Shown here one piece after another: positions 1 to 8,293 of a stretch of 64,000 bases of DNA. The stretch comes from an uncultured Lachnospiraceae bacterium. Its GTDB lineage: Bacteria; Bacillota; Clostridia; Lachnospirales; Lachnospiraceae. The notes beneath the pieces were generated by a model that made no database searches, was not told where the DNA came from, and saw nothing but the letters and a program-made list of their open reading frames with translations. Position 1 is the stretch's first letter, and the number at the start of each line of letters is the position of its first letter. Made by a program: the position numbers and the translations under genes. The DNA is taken from positions 19,663-83,662 of the forward strand of contig CANQNE010000006.1 in assembly GCA_947625135.1 (NCBI GenBank). The letters run 5' to 3'.

Positions 1-1305
1 GACCAAAACGGCATAATAACGGCAGACGACGCGCTGTCAGTTTTAAAGCATGAGGTAAAGCTGACAACGATACAAGAGGGACTTCCTTATCAGCTTGCGG
101 ATATGGATGGAGACGGAGAACTGACCGCAACGGACGCGCTGGAGATATTGAAGACGGTGGTGAAGCTGATACCGGAGAGAACGTATGACGGGTCAGCCGT
201 ACCTCCGGAGACAACGGAAGATCCGGACAGGCCAGTTGTGCCGGATGAGACAGATGAACCAGCCGGGCCAACAGAGACAGATGAGCCCACAGAGCCGGCT
301 ATACCGGATGAAACAGTATCTCCGGATGAGACAAACGTGCCGGCTGAGACAGCATCTCCGGTTGAGACAAATATGCCGGAAGAGACGAAAACACCGGCTG
401 AGACAAACGCGCCGGAGGAAACAGAAGCTCCTTCTGATGGTTCTGTGGTTTATATGACCTCAGACATCACGCCGGATGGACTGATGGCGGTTTACCAGGC
501 GCTGAACTGGTCGCCCACAGGGAAGGTTGCCGTGAAGATTTCCACGGGCGAGCCGCCTGCCAGTAATTATCTGCGGCCCGAACTGATCGGGGATCTGGTG
601 CAGTCGGTAAAAGGCACCATTGTGGAGTGTAATACAGCCTACGGCGGTTCCCGGACAGAGACGGCCATGCACATGCAGGTAGCGAAGGATCACGGGTTTA
701 CCGAGATCGCGGACGTGGATATTCTGGACGCGGACGGCTCCATGCAGCTGGAGGTTGACGGCGGAAACTATCTGCAGACCAACTATGTAGGATCTCATTT
801 CGACGATTATGATTCTTACATTGTATTGTCTCATTTTAAGGGACACGCTATGGCAGGCTTTGGCGGCGCCATCAAAAATATTTCCATCGGGCTTGGTTCC
901 AAAGAGGGCAAATGCCTGATCCATACCGGCGGCAGAAGCCATACAAGTCCATGGGGCGGCAATCAGACCGCTTTTACAGAATCCATGGCGGAGGCTGGAA
1001 AGTCCGTATCTGATTATCTTGGGAACGGAGAGCGGATCATCTATATCAATGTTCTGAATAATATCTCCATTGACTGTGATTGTGACGGCAACCCCGCTGA
1101 GCCGGATATCCATGATATCGGCATTCTGGCTTCTACAGATCCGGTCGCCATCGATCAGGCGTCCATCGATCTGTGCTTTGCGGCAGAAGGAAGTGATTCT
1201 CTGAAGCGGCGCGTACAGAATCAGAACGGACTGCACACACTGGAGCATGCGGAGGAGATCTCCCTTGGCAGCAGGGATTACGATTTGGTGAAGATTGATG
1301 AGTGA
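1..1305 (+). CDS. Dockerin-linker-DUF362 exported protein (5' end outside window)
   Basis: The reading frame is open from base 1, so the start lies upstream. The visible part opens with two dockerin-type repeats (a D-N-G calcium loop, then DMDGDGELTATDALEIL at about bases 100-150). A Pro/Glu/Thr-rich linker follows (about 195-435), then a DUF362 domain (about 440-1290). DUF362 is a family of unknown function that sometimes accompanies ferredoxin domains; no 4Fe-4S Cys cluster is seen here. Placing the dockerin before the globular domain is unusual. The stop overlaps the start of the next gene by 8 bases, so the two are probably translationally coupled. The domain calls are firm; the function is unknown. 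Confidence 0.8.
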   Translation, partial: DQNGIITADDALSVLKHEVKLTTIQEGLPYQLADMDGDGELTATDALEILKTVVKLIPERTYDGSAVPPETTEDPDRPVVPDETDEPAGPTETDEPTEPAIPDETVSPDETNVPAETASPVETNMPEETKTPAETNAPEETEAPSDGSVVYMTSDITPDGLMAVYQALNWSPTGKVAVKISTGEPPASNYLRPELIGDLVQSVKGTIVECNTAYGGSRTETAMHMQVAKDHGFTEIADVDILDADGSMQLEVDGGNYLQTNYVGSHFDDYDSYIVLSHFKGHAMAGFGGAIKNISIGLGSKEGKCLIHTGGRSHTSPWGGNQTAFTESMAEAGKSVSDYLGNGERIIYINVLNNISIDCDCDGNPAEPDIHDIGILASTDPVAIDQASIDLCFAAEGSDSLKRRVQNQNGLHTLEHAEEISLGSRDYDLVKIDE

Positions 1306-2254
1306 AATTTTTGAAGTGATTCAAAGAGAATTTATTTATATCAGCTATTATTTTATGATCCAGCTGCGGCAGATCGCGGGATACTGGATCATGGGTATGG
1401 TCATCGGGTCGCTGGTGTCTGTATTTGCGAAGGACGCCATTCACAACGCCTTTGACCGTATTCGGGATAAAAAATGGGGGATCTGGGGCGTGATCCCGGC
1501 AAGCCTGCTGGGGATCGCCTCTCCCCTTTGTATGTACGGCACGATCCCCATCGCCGCATCCTTCTCGAGACATGGAATGCGGGACGACTGGCTGGCGGCG
1601 TTTATGATGTCCAGCGTGCTGCTGAATCCCCAGCTCGTAATGTACAGTACTGCCCTTGGAACAACGGCCCTTGTGATCCGGATCGTGTCCAGTACAATAT
1701 GCGGGATCGTGGCCGGAATTGTAGTTTATATTTTTTACGGGAAAAGAAATGCTGCTGGTTCCGGCGGCAAGTACCTGTTCAGAAATGAGCCGTTTTTCAA
1801 TTTCAAGGGCTTTGAGCCGAGGGCGAGCCACGACACCCATCCGAACCTGTTTCTGCGGTTTCTGTTCAATCTCGGCAGAAACATCAAAGCGACCGGGCTG
1901 TATTTTCTGCTGGGCGTGTTACTATCCGCCCTGTTCCAGCGATACGTTCCTGCAGATAAATTTGCGGCGTTGTTTGGTGAAGCCAACGAGGGATTTGGTG
2001 TGCTTATGGCGGCGACGATCGGCGTTCCTCTGTATGCCTGCGGCGGCGGGACGATCCCGCTGATCCGGGAATGGCTGGCCATGGGCATGAGTATGGGAAG
2101 CGCTTCGGCCTTTATGATCACCGGCCCCGCCACAAAGATCACAAACCTTGGGGCACTGAAGATCGTGCTTGGCTTGAAACGGTTTTTGATGTACCTTGTC
2201 TTTGTCATGATGTTTTCTCTTGTGACAGGCTGGATCGTGAATATCATAATATGA
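1298..2254 (+). CDS. YraQ/UPF0718-type permease
   Basis: This is a polytopic inner-membrane protein of about 318 residues with two homologous halves of hydrophobic helices separated by a basic loop near the middle (about bases 1740-1850). Each half carries a small-residue and proline-rich motif: SPLCMYGTIPI in the first and GVPLYACGGGTIPLI in the second. That is the layout of the YraQ/ArsP-like permease family, which includes proposed metal or metalloid exporters. A TTG lies just upstream at 1295, but ATG at 1298 is the better start, inside the end of the DUF362 gene. The substrate cannot be told from sequence. Coupling to a dockerin-DUF362 protein is the only clue. Confidence 0.8.
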   Translation: MSEIFEVIQREFIYISYYFMIQLRQIAGYWIMGMVIGSLVSVFAKDAIHNAFDRIRDKKWGIWGVIPASLLGIASPLCMYGTIPIAASFSRHGMRDDWLAAFMMSSVLLNPQLVMYSTALGTTALVIRIVSSTICGIVAGIVVYIFYGKRNAAGSGGKYLFRNEPFFNFKGFEPRASHDTHPNLFLRFLFNLGRNIKATGLYFLLGVLLSALFQRYVPADKFAALFGEANEGFGVLMAATIGVPLYACGGGTIPLIREWLAMGMSMGSASAFMITGPATKITNLGALKIVLGLKRFLMYLVFVMMFSLVTGWIVNIII

Positions 2255-2313
2255 TCAGATAAAATGATCTTGTTCCATTGTCCGAATTTGCCGGCACGCC
2301 GCGATTATGACGT

Positions 2314-3213
2314 TCAGCGTCCGGAAGCCGCCTTTTCACAGGAGCCGCAGTCACTGCATCCGTTACAGCTGATTTTCATGCCGCAGGTCTGGCAGCGCTC
2401 CCGGTAGTGAGGGACGTACAGCCGTTCATGGGGAATGGGACAGCCCCAGTCGTCATATAGATCAAAATGGATCGGCCTGCCCTGATAGCTTAATCCGGAG
2501 CGGTATGCCTGCTGGCTCTGAAGGCCGTTCCCCTCGATTTTGTATAGCTTTCCATCCTTTACAAATCTTCGTCCTGTTCCGCAGAAAACGAAGGTCACGT
2601 CAAAATCCACACATTCCTGTCGGAGGGATCTCACCCAATCATAATGACAGGGCCTTGCGCCGTCATAATTTTCTCCATCGCAAAGCACCTGTTCAATCTG
2701 ACCGTATTTCAAATAGCTTCGGATGCTCACCGGGCCGATAAAGGGTGCGCACATGATGCCCTTGTGCTTAAACGGAAGCTCCAGCAGCAGGGGGATGCGC
2801 TCGTCGGCGCGCCTCTGGTTCTCAGCCGTGACATTGAAAAAAATGTTGTCCCAGCCGTCTCCCCAGTTGTGGGGCAGGTGTCCGGCAACACGCTCCGGCC
2901 GTTTGGTCAGGAGAAAGAATTTCACATCTCTGCGCCGGCCCATGATTTCCCATGCCTCATCCCGCCAGGGATCCGCCTCTTCCAGAAAAAAGTCCGAGGT
3001 CATGCAGACGCGGATCATTTCACCGCTCCGGATCTTATAATTTCCTTTCCGATCCTTCTGAAGGGGATAATGAAAGTTTGTTTTTGTTCTGTATATGTCA
3101 GAGCCGCTTTTATCCCGCATACGATCCAAAAAGAACATATAGCAGTTGTCGCAGCCCTCGCTTTTTTTCCGGCATCCGTGCCATGGGTTCCAGATATCGT
3201 GCAAAGCAATCAT
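2314..3213 (-). CDS. DUF5131 (phage Gp37/Gp68-like) family protein
   Basis: The 299-residue protein begins with the WNPWHGC...GCDNCY signature of the Gp37/Gp68 family. These proteins occur in phages and bacteria and have radical-SAM-like Cys spacing at the N-terminus (C-x6-C-x2-C here). A second Cys cluster sits at the C-terminus (CQTCGMKISCNGCSDCGSC), which could bind metal. No function is established. It is preceded on the minus strand by the Spo0A-domain gene and its terminator. A likely promoter (TATACT on the minus strand near 3245) lies between the two. The Shine-Dalgarno site before the ATG is weak. Confidence 0.75.
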   Translation of the reverse strand: MIALHDIWNPWHGCRKKSEGCDNCYMFFLDRMRDKSGSDIYRTKTNFHYPLQKDRKGNYKIRSGEMIRVCMTSDFFLEEADPWRDEAWEIMGRRRDVKFFLLTKRPERVAGHLPHNWGDGWDNIFFNVTAENQRRADERIPLLLELPFKHKGIMCAPFIGPVSIRSYLKYGQIEQVLCDGENYDGARPCHYDWVRSLRQECVDFDVTFVFCGTGRRFVKDGKLYKIEGNGLQSQQAYRSGLSYQGRPIHFDLYDDWGCPIPHERLYVPHYRERCQTCGMKISCNGCSDCGSCEKAASGR

Positions 3214-3260
3214 CCCGACTTTTTGATTTTATTCTCAACACAGTATAATTTTTTTGCGAT

Positions 3261-3283
3261 AAAAAATCAAGGGGCTGCCCCTT
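3261..3283 (-). terminator. Rho-independent terminator of the Spo0A-domain gene
   Basis: On the minus strand AAGGGGC and GCCCCTT form a tight hairpin overlapping the stop codon, followed by GATTTTTT. Confidence 0.7.
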
Positions 3284-3669
3284 CAATGCAGCTCCAGCTG
3301 CTTTTTTACATATTGAGACAGAAGATCGATAAACGCCGCGTTGTGCAGCGGCTTTGATGCAGGCGCGCTTCCAAATATATCGTCCAGAAGCTGACGATCT
3401 CCGTAAGACCAGATGATCTGTTTGATGGTTCTGATATTTCGTTCTACACAGTTGGGATTGGTATGAAAACGGACGGCGATGTCAAGATAAAGTCCTTTGC
3501 ATACAAAGGTAAGCTCCATGGGATTTACCAGCGCCAATGCAACGGCAAAAACCGTGTACCAAAATCCCTTATAAGAACTGTTTACACCAAGCCGGCGAAG
3601 CAGACGCCCGGTTTCCTGCTTCAACAATTCTATCTGGTTATCTTCATAGGAAATGATCGGAGTTTCCAT
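3283..3669 (-). CDS. Stand-alone Spo0A C-terminal DNA-binding domain protein
   Basis: The 128-residue protein aligns by eye with the effector half of the full Spo0A encoded at 29172-29969. LGVNSSYKGFWY matches [12 protein letters not shown], and the recognition-helix segment NPNCVERNIRTI matches [12 protein letters not shown], keeping V-E-R-x-I-R. No receiver domain is present, so it cannot be switched by phosphorylation in the usual way. GTG at 3678 is possible, but ATG at 3669 has GAGGAG eight bases upstream and is preferred. The upstream region holds a palindrome of two 0A-box cores (3807-3825) and nested inverted repeats (3715-3748). It is probably a DNA-binding regulator; its targets are unknown. 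Confidence 0.75.
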   Translation of the reverse strand: METPIISYEDNQIELLKQETGRLLRRLGVNSSYKGFWYTVFAVALALVNPMELTFVCKGLYLDIAVRFHTNPNCVERNIRTIKQIIWSYGDRQLLDDIFGSAPASKPLHNAAFIDLLSQYVKKQLELH

Positions 3670-3714
3670 GAATCTCACTCCTCAGAAAGCAAAATACAAA
3701 TAGGGTATCAGATT

Positions 3715-3748
3715 GACACTTATACAAATAATTGTATCATGTAGTGTC
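3715..3748. promoter_or_regulatory. Nested inverted repeats upstream of the Spo0A-domain gene
   Basis: GACACT (3715-3720) pairs with AGTGTC (3743-3748), and inside them ATACAA (3722-3727) pairs with TTGTAT (3732-3737). The block overlaps possible promoter elements in both directions (plus-strand TTGACA at 3713-3718; minus-strand TACAAT). It looks like an operator; the binding protein is unknown. Confidence 0.45.
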
Positions 3749-3806
3749 TTTTTTAAAATAAGTTACCATATTTTACATAAATGGCAATAGAAAAAAATCA
3801 TCAAAA

Positions 3807-3825
3807 TTCGACAGAAAATGTCGAA
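3807..3825. promoter_or_regulatory. Inverted pair of 0A-box cores
   Basis: TTCGACA and TGTCGAA form a perfect 7-base inverted repeat with a 5-base AT spacer. TGTCGAA is the core of the Spo0A-binding box. The site lies in the AT-rich divergent gap between the Spo0A-domain gene and the lysozyme gene, about 80 bases upstream of the latter's -35 box. Binding by Spo0A or its short paralog is inference. Confidence 0.5.
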
Positions 3826-3901
3826 AATGGATGAAAATGGATAAAAATCGGCAAAAATAAAGAAAATTGTGGGGGAAACACGTAAAAAATAATAACAAAA
3901 G

Positions 3902-3930
3902 TTGACAAAATGTTAAATAAGTGTTAAAAT
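3902..3930 (+). promoter_or_regulatory. Sigma-A promoter of the lysozyme/dockerin gene
   Basis: TTGACA (3902-3907), a 17-base spacer and TAAAAT (3925-3930). The roughly 300-base gap before the gene is otherwise AT-rich and holds only the operator-like repeats listed separately. Confidence 0.7.
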
Positions 3931-3974
3931 CACCGGAATTAAAAATAGAAAAATAAAGATACAAGGAGAGAGTG

Positions 3975-5357
3975 ATGAAAAAGAAATGGATATCTTTTCT
4001 GATAGCGTTGATCTTAGCGGGGCAGCTGTTTGCAGGTGCCGGTATTTCTGAATCTTACGCATGGGACAGAGAGACAAATCAGAAACAGATCTATACATAT
4101 TTAACGGCGCAGATGGGACTGAATGTGGCGGCAGCCTGTGGAATCATGGCGAATATTGAGCGGGAATGTGGCTTTAATCCGGACATCATCGGAGGCGGCA
4201 GATTCTACGGACTGTGCCAGTGGGGCGGTTCCAGAAGGCAGGATCTGATCAGCTATTGCAGCCAAAAAGGACTTGATTATAAAACCGTGGAAGGGCAGAT
4301 GAATTATCTGGAGTATGAGCTGCAAAAGGATTATCCGGAACTGCTCCAGAAACTTCGGACAATTGCCTGCACGCAGGAGGGGGCATATCAGGCCGGCTAC
4401 GACTGGTGCTATTATTTTGAACGCCCGGGAAATATCGTTCAGGAATCCACCAAAAGAGGAAATCTGGCAATGACTACATATTGGGCGATGTACGGCGCCG
4501 CTGCGTCGCTTCCTTTTCGATCATGGATTGATTCTCCGGCGGCCGGTCAGCATTATGAGGGAACGGTTCGGCTGGAAGGCTGGGCGATCTTAGGAGAAGC
4601 CATTACGGAGATCAGGGCTGTTGTAAATGATAACGAGCTTGTATGCGCCCGGAAGGAAAGAGAAGATGTGAATGTCGCTTATCCTGAGTACAATGTAAAG
4701 CAGGCGGGCTTTTATGCAAATGTGCCCACGGCATTTTTAAATGAGGGCGCAAATAAGGTGGCTTTGTACGCATACAAAGGGACGGTAAAATACGAGATCG
4801 GCACAGTGGAATTTACCTGCAGCGATCTGGATGTGACAAAGCCTGTAGTTACAGACGTGTCTGTTACGGATGTAAATGAAAATGGCTATACGATTACCTG
4901 TAAAGTGACGGACGACGGGCAGATTGACCGGGTACAGTTCCCCACATGGACCGAAGCCGGGGGACAGGATGATCTTGATCCCCAATGGATGACTTCCCAA
5001 ACAAGCCGTGGAACGATGGAAGGGGATGCTGTTACCTGCCGGATAAAAGTGAAAGACCACGATTATGAATCCGGTGTGTATCTTACACACATTTATGCCA
5101 TCGATACGGGCGGCAATATGGGGATGGCGATGCTGGAATGTCAGGTGCCGGAAGGCGCGGTCCGCATTGGCGATCTGAATGGAGACAAGCTGGTAACGGC
5201 GGAAGATTCCCTCAGAGTACTGCGGCATGTGGTAAAATTGGAGCAGCTTGCGGATACATGGATGAAAGCGGCGGATGCGGACGGAGACGGTGGGGTTACC
5301 GCCCAGGACGCGCTGCTGATCCTGCAGCGGGTAGTGAAGCTGATTTCGGCGCTTTGA
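3975..5357 (+). CDS. Exported phage-tail-type lysozyme with Ig-like region and dockerin
   Basis: A signal peptide (about 1-27) leads into a phage-tail lysozyme domain (about 30-155) with the NIERECGFNP segment holding the probable catalytic Glu and the FYGLCQWGG motif. Two beta-rich Ig-like stretches follow (about 175-390), then a C-terminal dockerin with two calcium loops (DLNGDKLVTAEDSL and DADGDGGVTAQDAL). It probably cleaves peptidoglycan outside the membrane. ATG at 3975 follows AAGGAGAG; an in-frame GTG sits just before it. The dockerin suggests docking to a cohesin, but none is visible in this window. Confidence 0.8.
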   Translation: MKKKWISFLIALILAGQLFAGAGISESYAWDRETNQKQIYTYLTAQMGLNVAAACGIMANIERECGFNPDIIGGGRFYGLCQWGGSRRQDLISYCSQKGLDYKTVEGQMNYLEYELQKDYPELLQKLRTIACTQEGAYQAGYDWCYYFERPGNIVQESTKRGNLAMTTYWAMYGAAASLPFRSWIDSPAAGQHYEGTVRLEGWAILGEAITEIRAVVNDNELVCARKEREDVNVAYPEYNVKQAGFYANVPTAFLNEGANKVALYAYKGTVKYEIGTVEFTCSDLDVTKPVVTDVSVTDVNENGYTITCKVTDDGQIDRVQFPTWTEAGGQDDLDPQWMTSQTSRGTMEGDAVTCRIKVKDHDYESGVYLTHIYAIDTGGNMGMAMLECQVPEGAVRIGDLNGDKLVTAEDSLRVLRHVVKLEQLADTWMKAADADGDGGVTAQDALLILQRVVKLISAL

Positions 5358-5362
5358 AAAAG

Positions 5363-5391
5363 TTGTATATAATATAAAATAGTGCTATAAT
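5363..5391 (+). promoter_or_regulatory. Promoter of the NatAB-like ABC operon
   Basis: TTGTAT (5363-5368), a 17-base spacer and TATAAT (5386-5391), about 60 bases before an AGGAGG-led start codon. Confidence 0.6.
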
Positions 5392-5450
5392 AAATAAAAT
5401 ATAATGTGGTGTGGCGATAAAGAAGTCTATGCCGGAACAGGAGGACGTCA

Positions 5451-6347
5451 ATGAGCTTGCAGGCAGACAATCTATGTAAGGCTTTTGGCAATAAAATTGC
5501 GGTAGACCATATCAGTTTTGATATGAATGAACCCGGTGTGTTCGGGCTGATCGGAACCAACGGTGCGGGAAAGACCACGACCATTCGCATGATTTTGGGG
5601 ATCATGCCTGCAGACAGCGGCAGCGCGTCCTGGAACGGAGAGAAAATCTCAAGAGAGACGCTGGCTTTTGGATATATGCCGGAGGAGCGGGGCATCTATA
5701 TGAAGAATAAGGTGCTGGATCAGCTGATCTATTTCGGACAGCTGCGGGGCATGAGCAAGGCAGATGCCAAAAAATCTGCGCTGTCCTATATGGAGCGGCT
5801 GGAGGTTTCGGAGTACCGGGACATGCAGGCGGAAAAGCTGTCAAAAGGCAACCAGCAGAAGATCCAGCTGATCGCTACTTTGATCCACAATCCCCAGTTG
5901 ATTTTTCTGGATGAGCCTTTCAGCGGGTTGGATCCTGTAAACGCGGAGATCCTGAGCCGACTGATCCGCCAGCTGACGGATGAAGGCCGGTATATTGTGA
6001 TGAGCAGTCACCAGATGAGTACGGTGGAGGAGTATTGTGAAAATCTTCTGATCCTTCATCACGGGAAAACCGTCTTAAAGGGAAATATGCGGCAGATTAA
6101 GGCGGGTTATGGGCATACGAACCTGATCGTCAGCAGCGGTCAGGATGTCTCTGCGGCGGCAGAGGCCTGTGGCCTGCAGCTGCTGGAAGCCCGCGCCAAT
6201 GAGATGGAATACAAGATCAAGGGGGACGAGATGGCGAACCGTTTTCTGAAGAAGCTGCTGGATGACGGGAACTATCCCACAAAATATGAGATTAAAGAAC
6301 CGTCTCTGAACGAAATCTTCATAGAAAAGGTGGGGAGTGACTTATGA
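5451..6347 (+). CDS. ABC transporter ATP-binding protein, NatA-like
   Basis: This 298-residue ATPase has a Walker A motif GTNGAGKTTT (about 35-44), the signature LSKGNQQ, a Walker B ending in LDEPFSGLD, and a C-terminal extension of about 80 residues typical of the NatA/DUF4162 group. It powers the membrane subunit encoded immediately downstream, whose start overlaps this stop by 4 bases. NatAB-type systems export ions, antibiotics or peptides; the substrate is not evident. Its own promoter sits just upstream. Confidence 0.88.
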   Translation: MSLQADNLCKAFGNKIAVDHISFDMNEPGVFGLIGTNGAGKTTTIRMILGIMPADSGSASWNGEKISRETLAFGYMPEERGIYMKNKVLDQLIYFGQLRGMSKADAKKSALSYMERLEVSEYRDMQAEKLSKGNQQKIQLIATLIHNPQLIFLDEPFSGLDPVNAEILSRLIRQLTDEGRYIVMSSHQMSTVEEYCENLLILHHGKTVLKGNMRQIKAGYGHTNLIVSSGQDVSAAAEACGLQLLEARANEMEYKIKGDEMANRFLKKLLDDGNYPTKYEIKEPSLNEIFIEKVGSDL

Positions 6348-7621
6348 GACAGATTTTCATCGTTTTTCAATATACCTTGCGGGACGCCGCAAAAAAGAAA
6401 GCGTTTATTATTTCTACAGTGGTGATACTGGCGCTGATCCTGGTCCTTAGCCTGATACCCAGAACTATGTCGCTGTTTTCCGAAGACGAAAGCGCCGGTT
6501 CCGTGGAGGAAAGCGCCAATGAGGAGACAGAGCAGAACGGGTCAGGAGAAGAGATCTGTTATTACATCGATGAGAATGAGCTGATACCGTCGGGGCAGCA
6601 GGCTCTGGCAGCGGCATTCCCGGAAAATGATGTCCGCCCCGGAGAGACGGCAAAACTGGAGCAATACAGAAAAGAAATAGAGGAAAACGGAGAAATATCC
6701 GTCGTATCTGTGACAGAGCAGGACGGCAGGCCCCATATCCTGGTGATCTGTAAGGATTTTATGTCAGGAATTGATTCCCAGCTTGCGGCGGAGACACTGG
6801 GGAATCTCTATACGCAGACACAGCTGATGGAAAAGGGCCTGACCCGGGAAGAAATTGCAGCGGCAACGGAACCGCTGCCGCTGGAAGAAGAGGCGGCAGG
6901 ACAATTGGATATGACCGGTTATATGCTGGGAATCATCTTTACCATGCTGATGTTTTTTGCCGTATATTATTACGGGTATGGCGTGGCAATGTCAGTGGCT
7001 ACAGAAAAGACGTCTCGCGTGATGGAGACGCTGATCGTTTCGGCAAAGCCTTCCCGTATTCTCATCGGCAAATGTCTGGCAATGGGTGTGCTGGGACTGC
7101 TGCAGTTTGGCGGCGTGATCTTGTTTGCGGTGATCTGCTGCAGCCTGTTTATACCGGAAGGATTCCAGCTTTTTGGGGCAACCCTGTCGCTGAACGCGGT
7201 GACGCCCTACAGCGCGCTGTTCCTGCTGATCTATTTTGTTTTGGGTTATTCACTTTATGCAATGCTGAATGCGGTGTGCGGCGCGTCTGTAAGCAAGATC
7301 GAAGATGTGAATTCTGCGATGATGCCCGTAAGTCTGGTTGCCGTTCTCGGATTTTATCTGGGTTATTTTACCAGTATATCATCATCCGGAAACGGTACAC
7401 TGCAGAAGATTGCCATGTATCTGCCGATTTCGTCTCCCTTTATGGTGCCGTCAAGATTGCTGAACGGCGGTATGGAAACAGGAGAGATGCTGATCTCCAT
7501 AGGGATTTTGTTGATTTCCATTGTTTTGCTGGTGATCATCTCTATGAGGATCTATTCCGCTTCCGTGCTTCATTACGGAAAACGACAGAAAATCTGGGAA
7601 ATGTATAATAAGAAGATCTGA
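6344..7621 (+). CDS. ABC-2 type permease, NatB-like
   Basis: The 425-residue protein has one N-terminal membrane helix (about 20-40), a large extracytoplasmic domain (about 45-190) and a C-terminal bundle of five or six helices. That is the ABC2_membrane_3 layout of NatB-type permeases. The overlap with the ATPase gene indicates a two-gene operon. The external domain is very acidic at its start. No intrinsic terminator is obvious before the RNase P RNA promoter. Confidence 0.85.
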   Translation: MRQIFIVFQYTLRDAAKKKAFIISTVVILALILVLSLIPRTMSLFSEDESAGSVEESANEETEQNGSGEEICYYIDENELIPSGQQALAAAFPENDVRPGETAKLEQYRKEIEENGEISVVSVTEQDGRPHILVICKDFMSGIDSQLAAETLGNLYTQTQLMEKGLTREEIAAATEPLPLEEEAAGQLDMTGYMLGIIFTMLMFFAVYYYGYGVAMSVATEKTSRVMETLIVSAKPSRILIGKCLAMGVLGLLQFGGVILFAVICCSLFIPEGFQLFGATLSLNAVTPYSALFLLIYFVLGYSLYAMLNAVCGASVSKIEDVNSAMMPVSLVAVLGFYLGYFTSISSSGNGTLQKIAMYLPISSPFMVPSRLLNGGMETGEMLISIGILLISIVLLVIISMRIYSASVLHYGKRQKIWEMYNKKI

Positions 7622-7668
7622 CTGTAAGGCAGCTGCATTTTAGGGCGTGCTTGAAAAGATACTTATAA

Positions 7669-7697
7669 TTGACTTTTTCGGATTTAGGTACTAAAAT
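7669..7697 (+). promoter_or_regulatory. Promoter of rnpB
   Basis: TTGACT (7669-7674), a 17-base spacer and TAAAAT (7692-7697) place the transcript start close to the first paired bases of RNase P RNA. Confidence 0.7.
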
Positions 7698-7710
7698 AAA
7701 CATAGAGTAA

Positions 7711-8059
7711 GTAAGACAGGTGATCGCAGCCGGCAGACCGAAAGGCGCCGGGTGAGGAAAGTCCGGGCTTCACAGGGCAGGATGCCGGATAACGTCCGGT
7801 GGAGGCGACTCCAAGGCCAGTGCAACAGAAATAAACCGCATTGCGGCTTGCCGTAATGTAAGGGTGGAAAGGCAGGGTAAGAGCCTACCGCCCCTTTGGC
7901 AACAAAGGGGGCACATGTAAACCCCATCCGAAGCAAGACCGAATGAAAAGCGACAGATTTGCCCGATCTGCTTTTAGGTAGGTCGCTGGAGGCTGCCGGT
8001 AACGGCAGTCCTAGATAGATGATCACCCACGACATAACCCGGCTTATCGTTTTGCTTAC
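7711..8059 (+). ncRNA. rnpB: RNase P RNA
   Basis: The hallmark GAGGAAAGTCCGGGCT block is at 7752-7767, ACAGAAATAAACCGC follows at about 7826, and the 3' conserved segment with ACCCGGCTTATCG lies at about 8036-8049. The ends GTAAG (7711) and CTTAC (8055-8059) pair to form helix P1, which sets the approximate boundaries. This is the catalytic RNA that trims the 5' leader of tRNAs. The exact 5' and 3' ends are estimates. Confidence 0.95.
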
Positions 8060-8079
8060 ACAAAAAAGGAGGAATTTCA

Positions 8080-8259
8080 ATGGCATCTGCATGGCTTGCT
8101 GCAAATGTGCTTTCGGCTGTGACCACAGGAGATGACGCATATAAAGATATCATCTTGTATGTGGTTATTGGCGTTGCGGCAGTTGCCCTCATAGTGGTGC
8201 TGGCGCTGAAGGACAAGATCTTCAGGCACAAGGATCAGGATTCAAAAGATGAGAAATAA
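8080..8259 (+). CDS. Small single-pass membrane protein (59 aa)
   Basis: A short ORF with AAAGGAGG eight bases before its ATG. The product has a soluble N-terminus (about 1-23), one hydrophobic helix (about 24-43) and a charged tail rich in Lys, Asp and Glu. It begins only about 20 bases after RNase P RNA with no separate promoter seen, so it may be read from rnpB transcripts that run on. No family is recognised. The strong ribosome site and clean membrane segment argue that it is a real gene. Confidence 0.6.
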   Translation: MASAWLAANVLSAVTTGDDAYKDIILYVVIGVAAVALIVVLALKDKIFRHKDQDSKDEK

Positions 8260-8293
8260 AAATTCAATATAGAATGGTATGGAGGTGTGCGCT

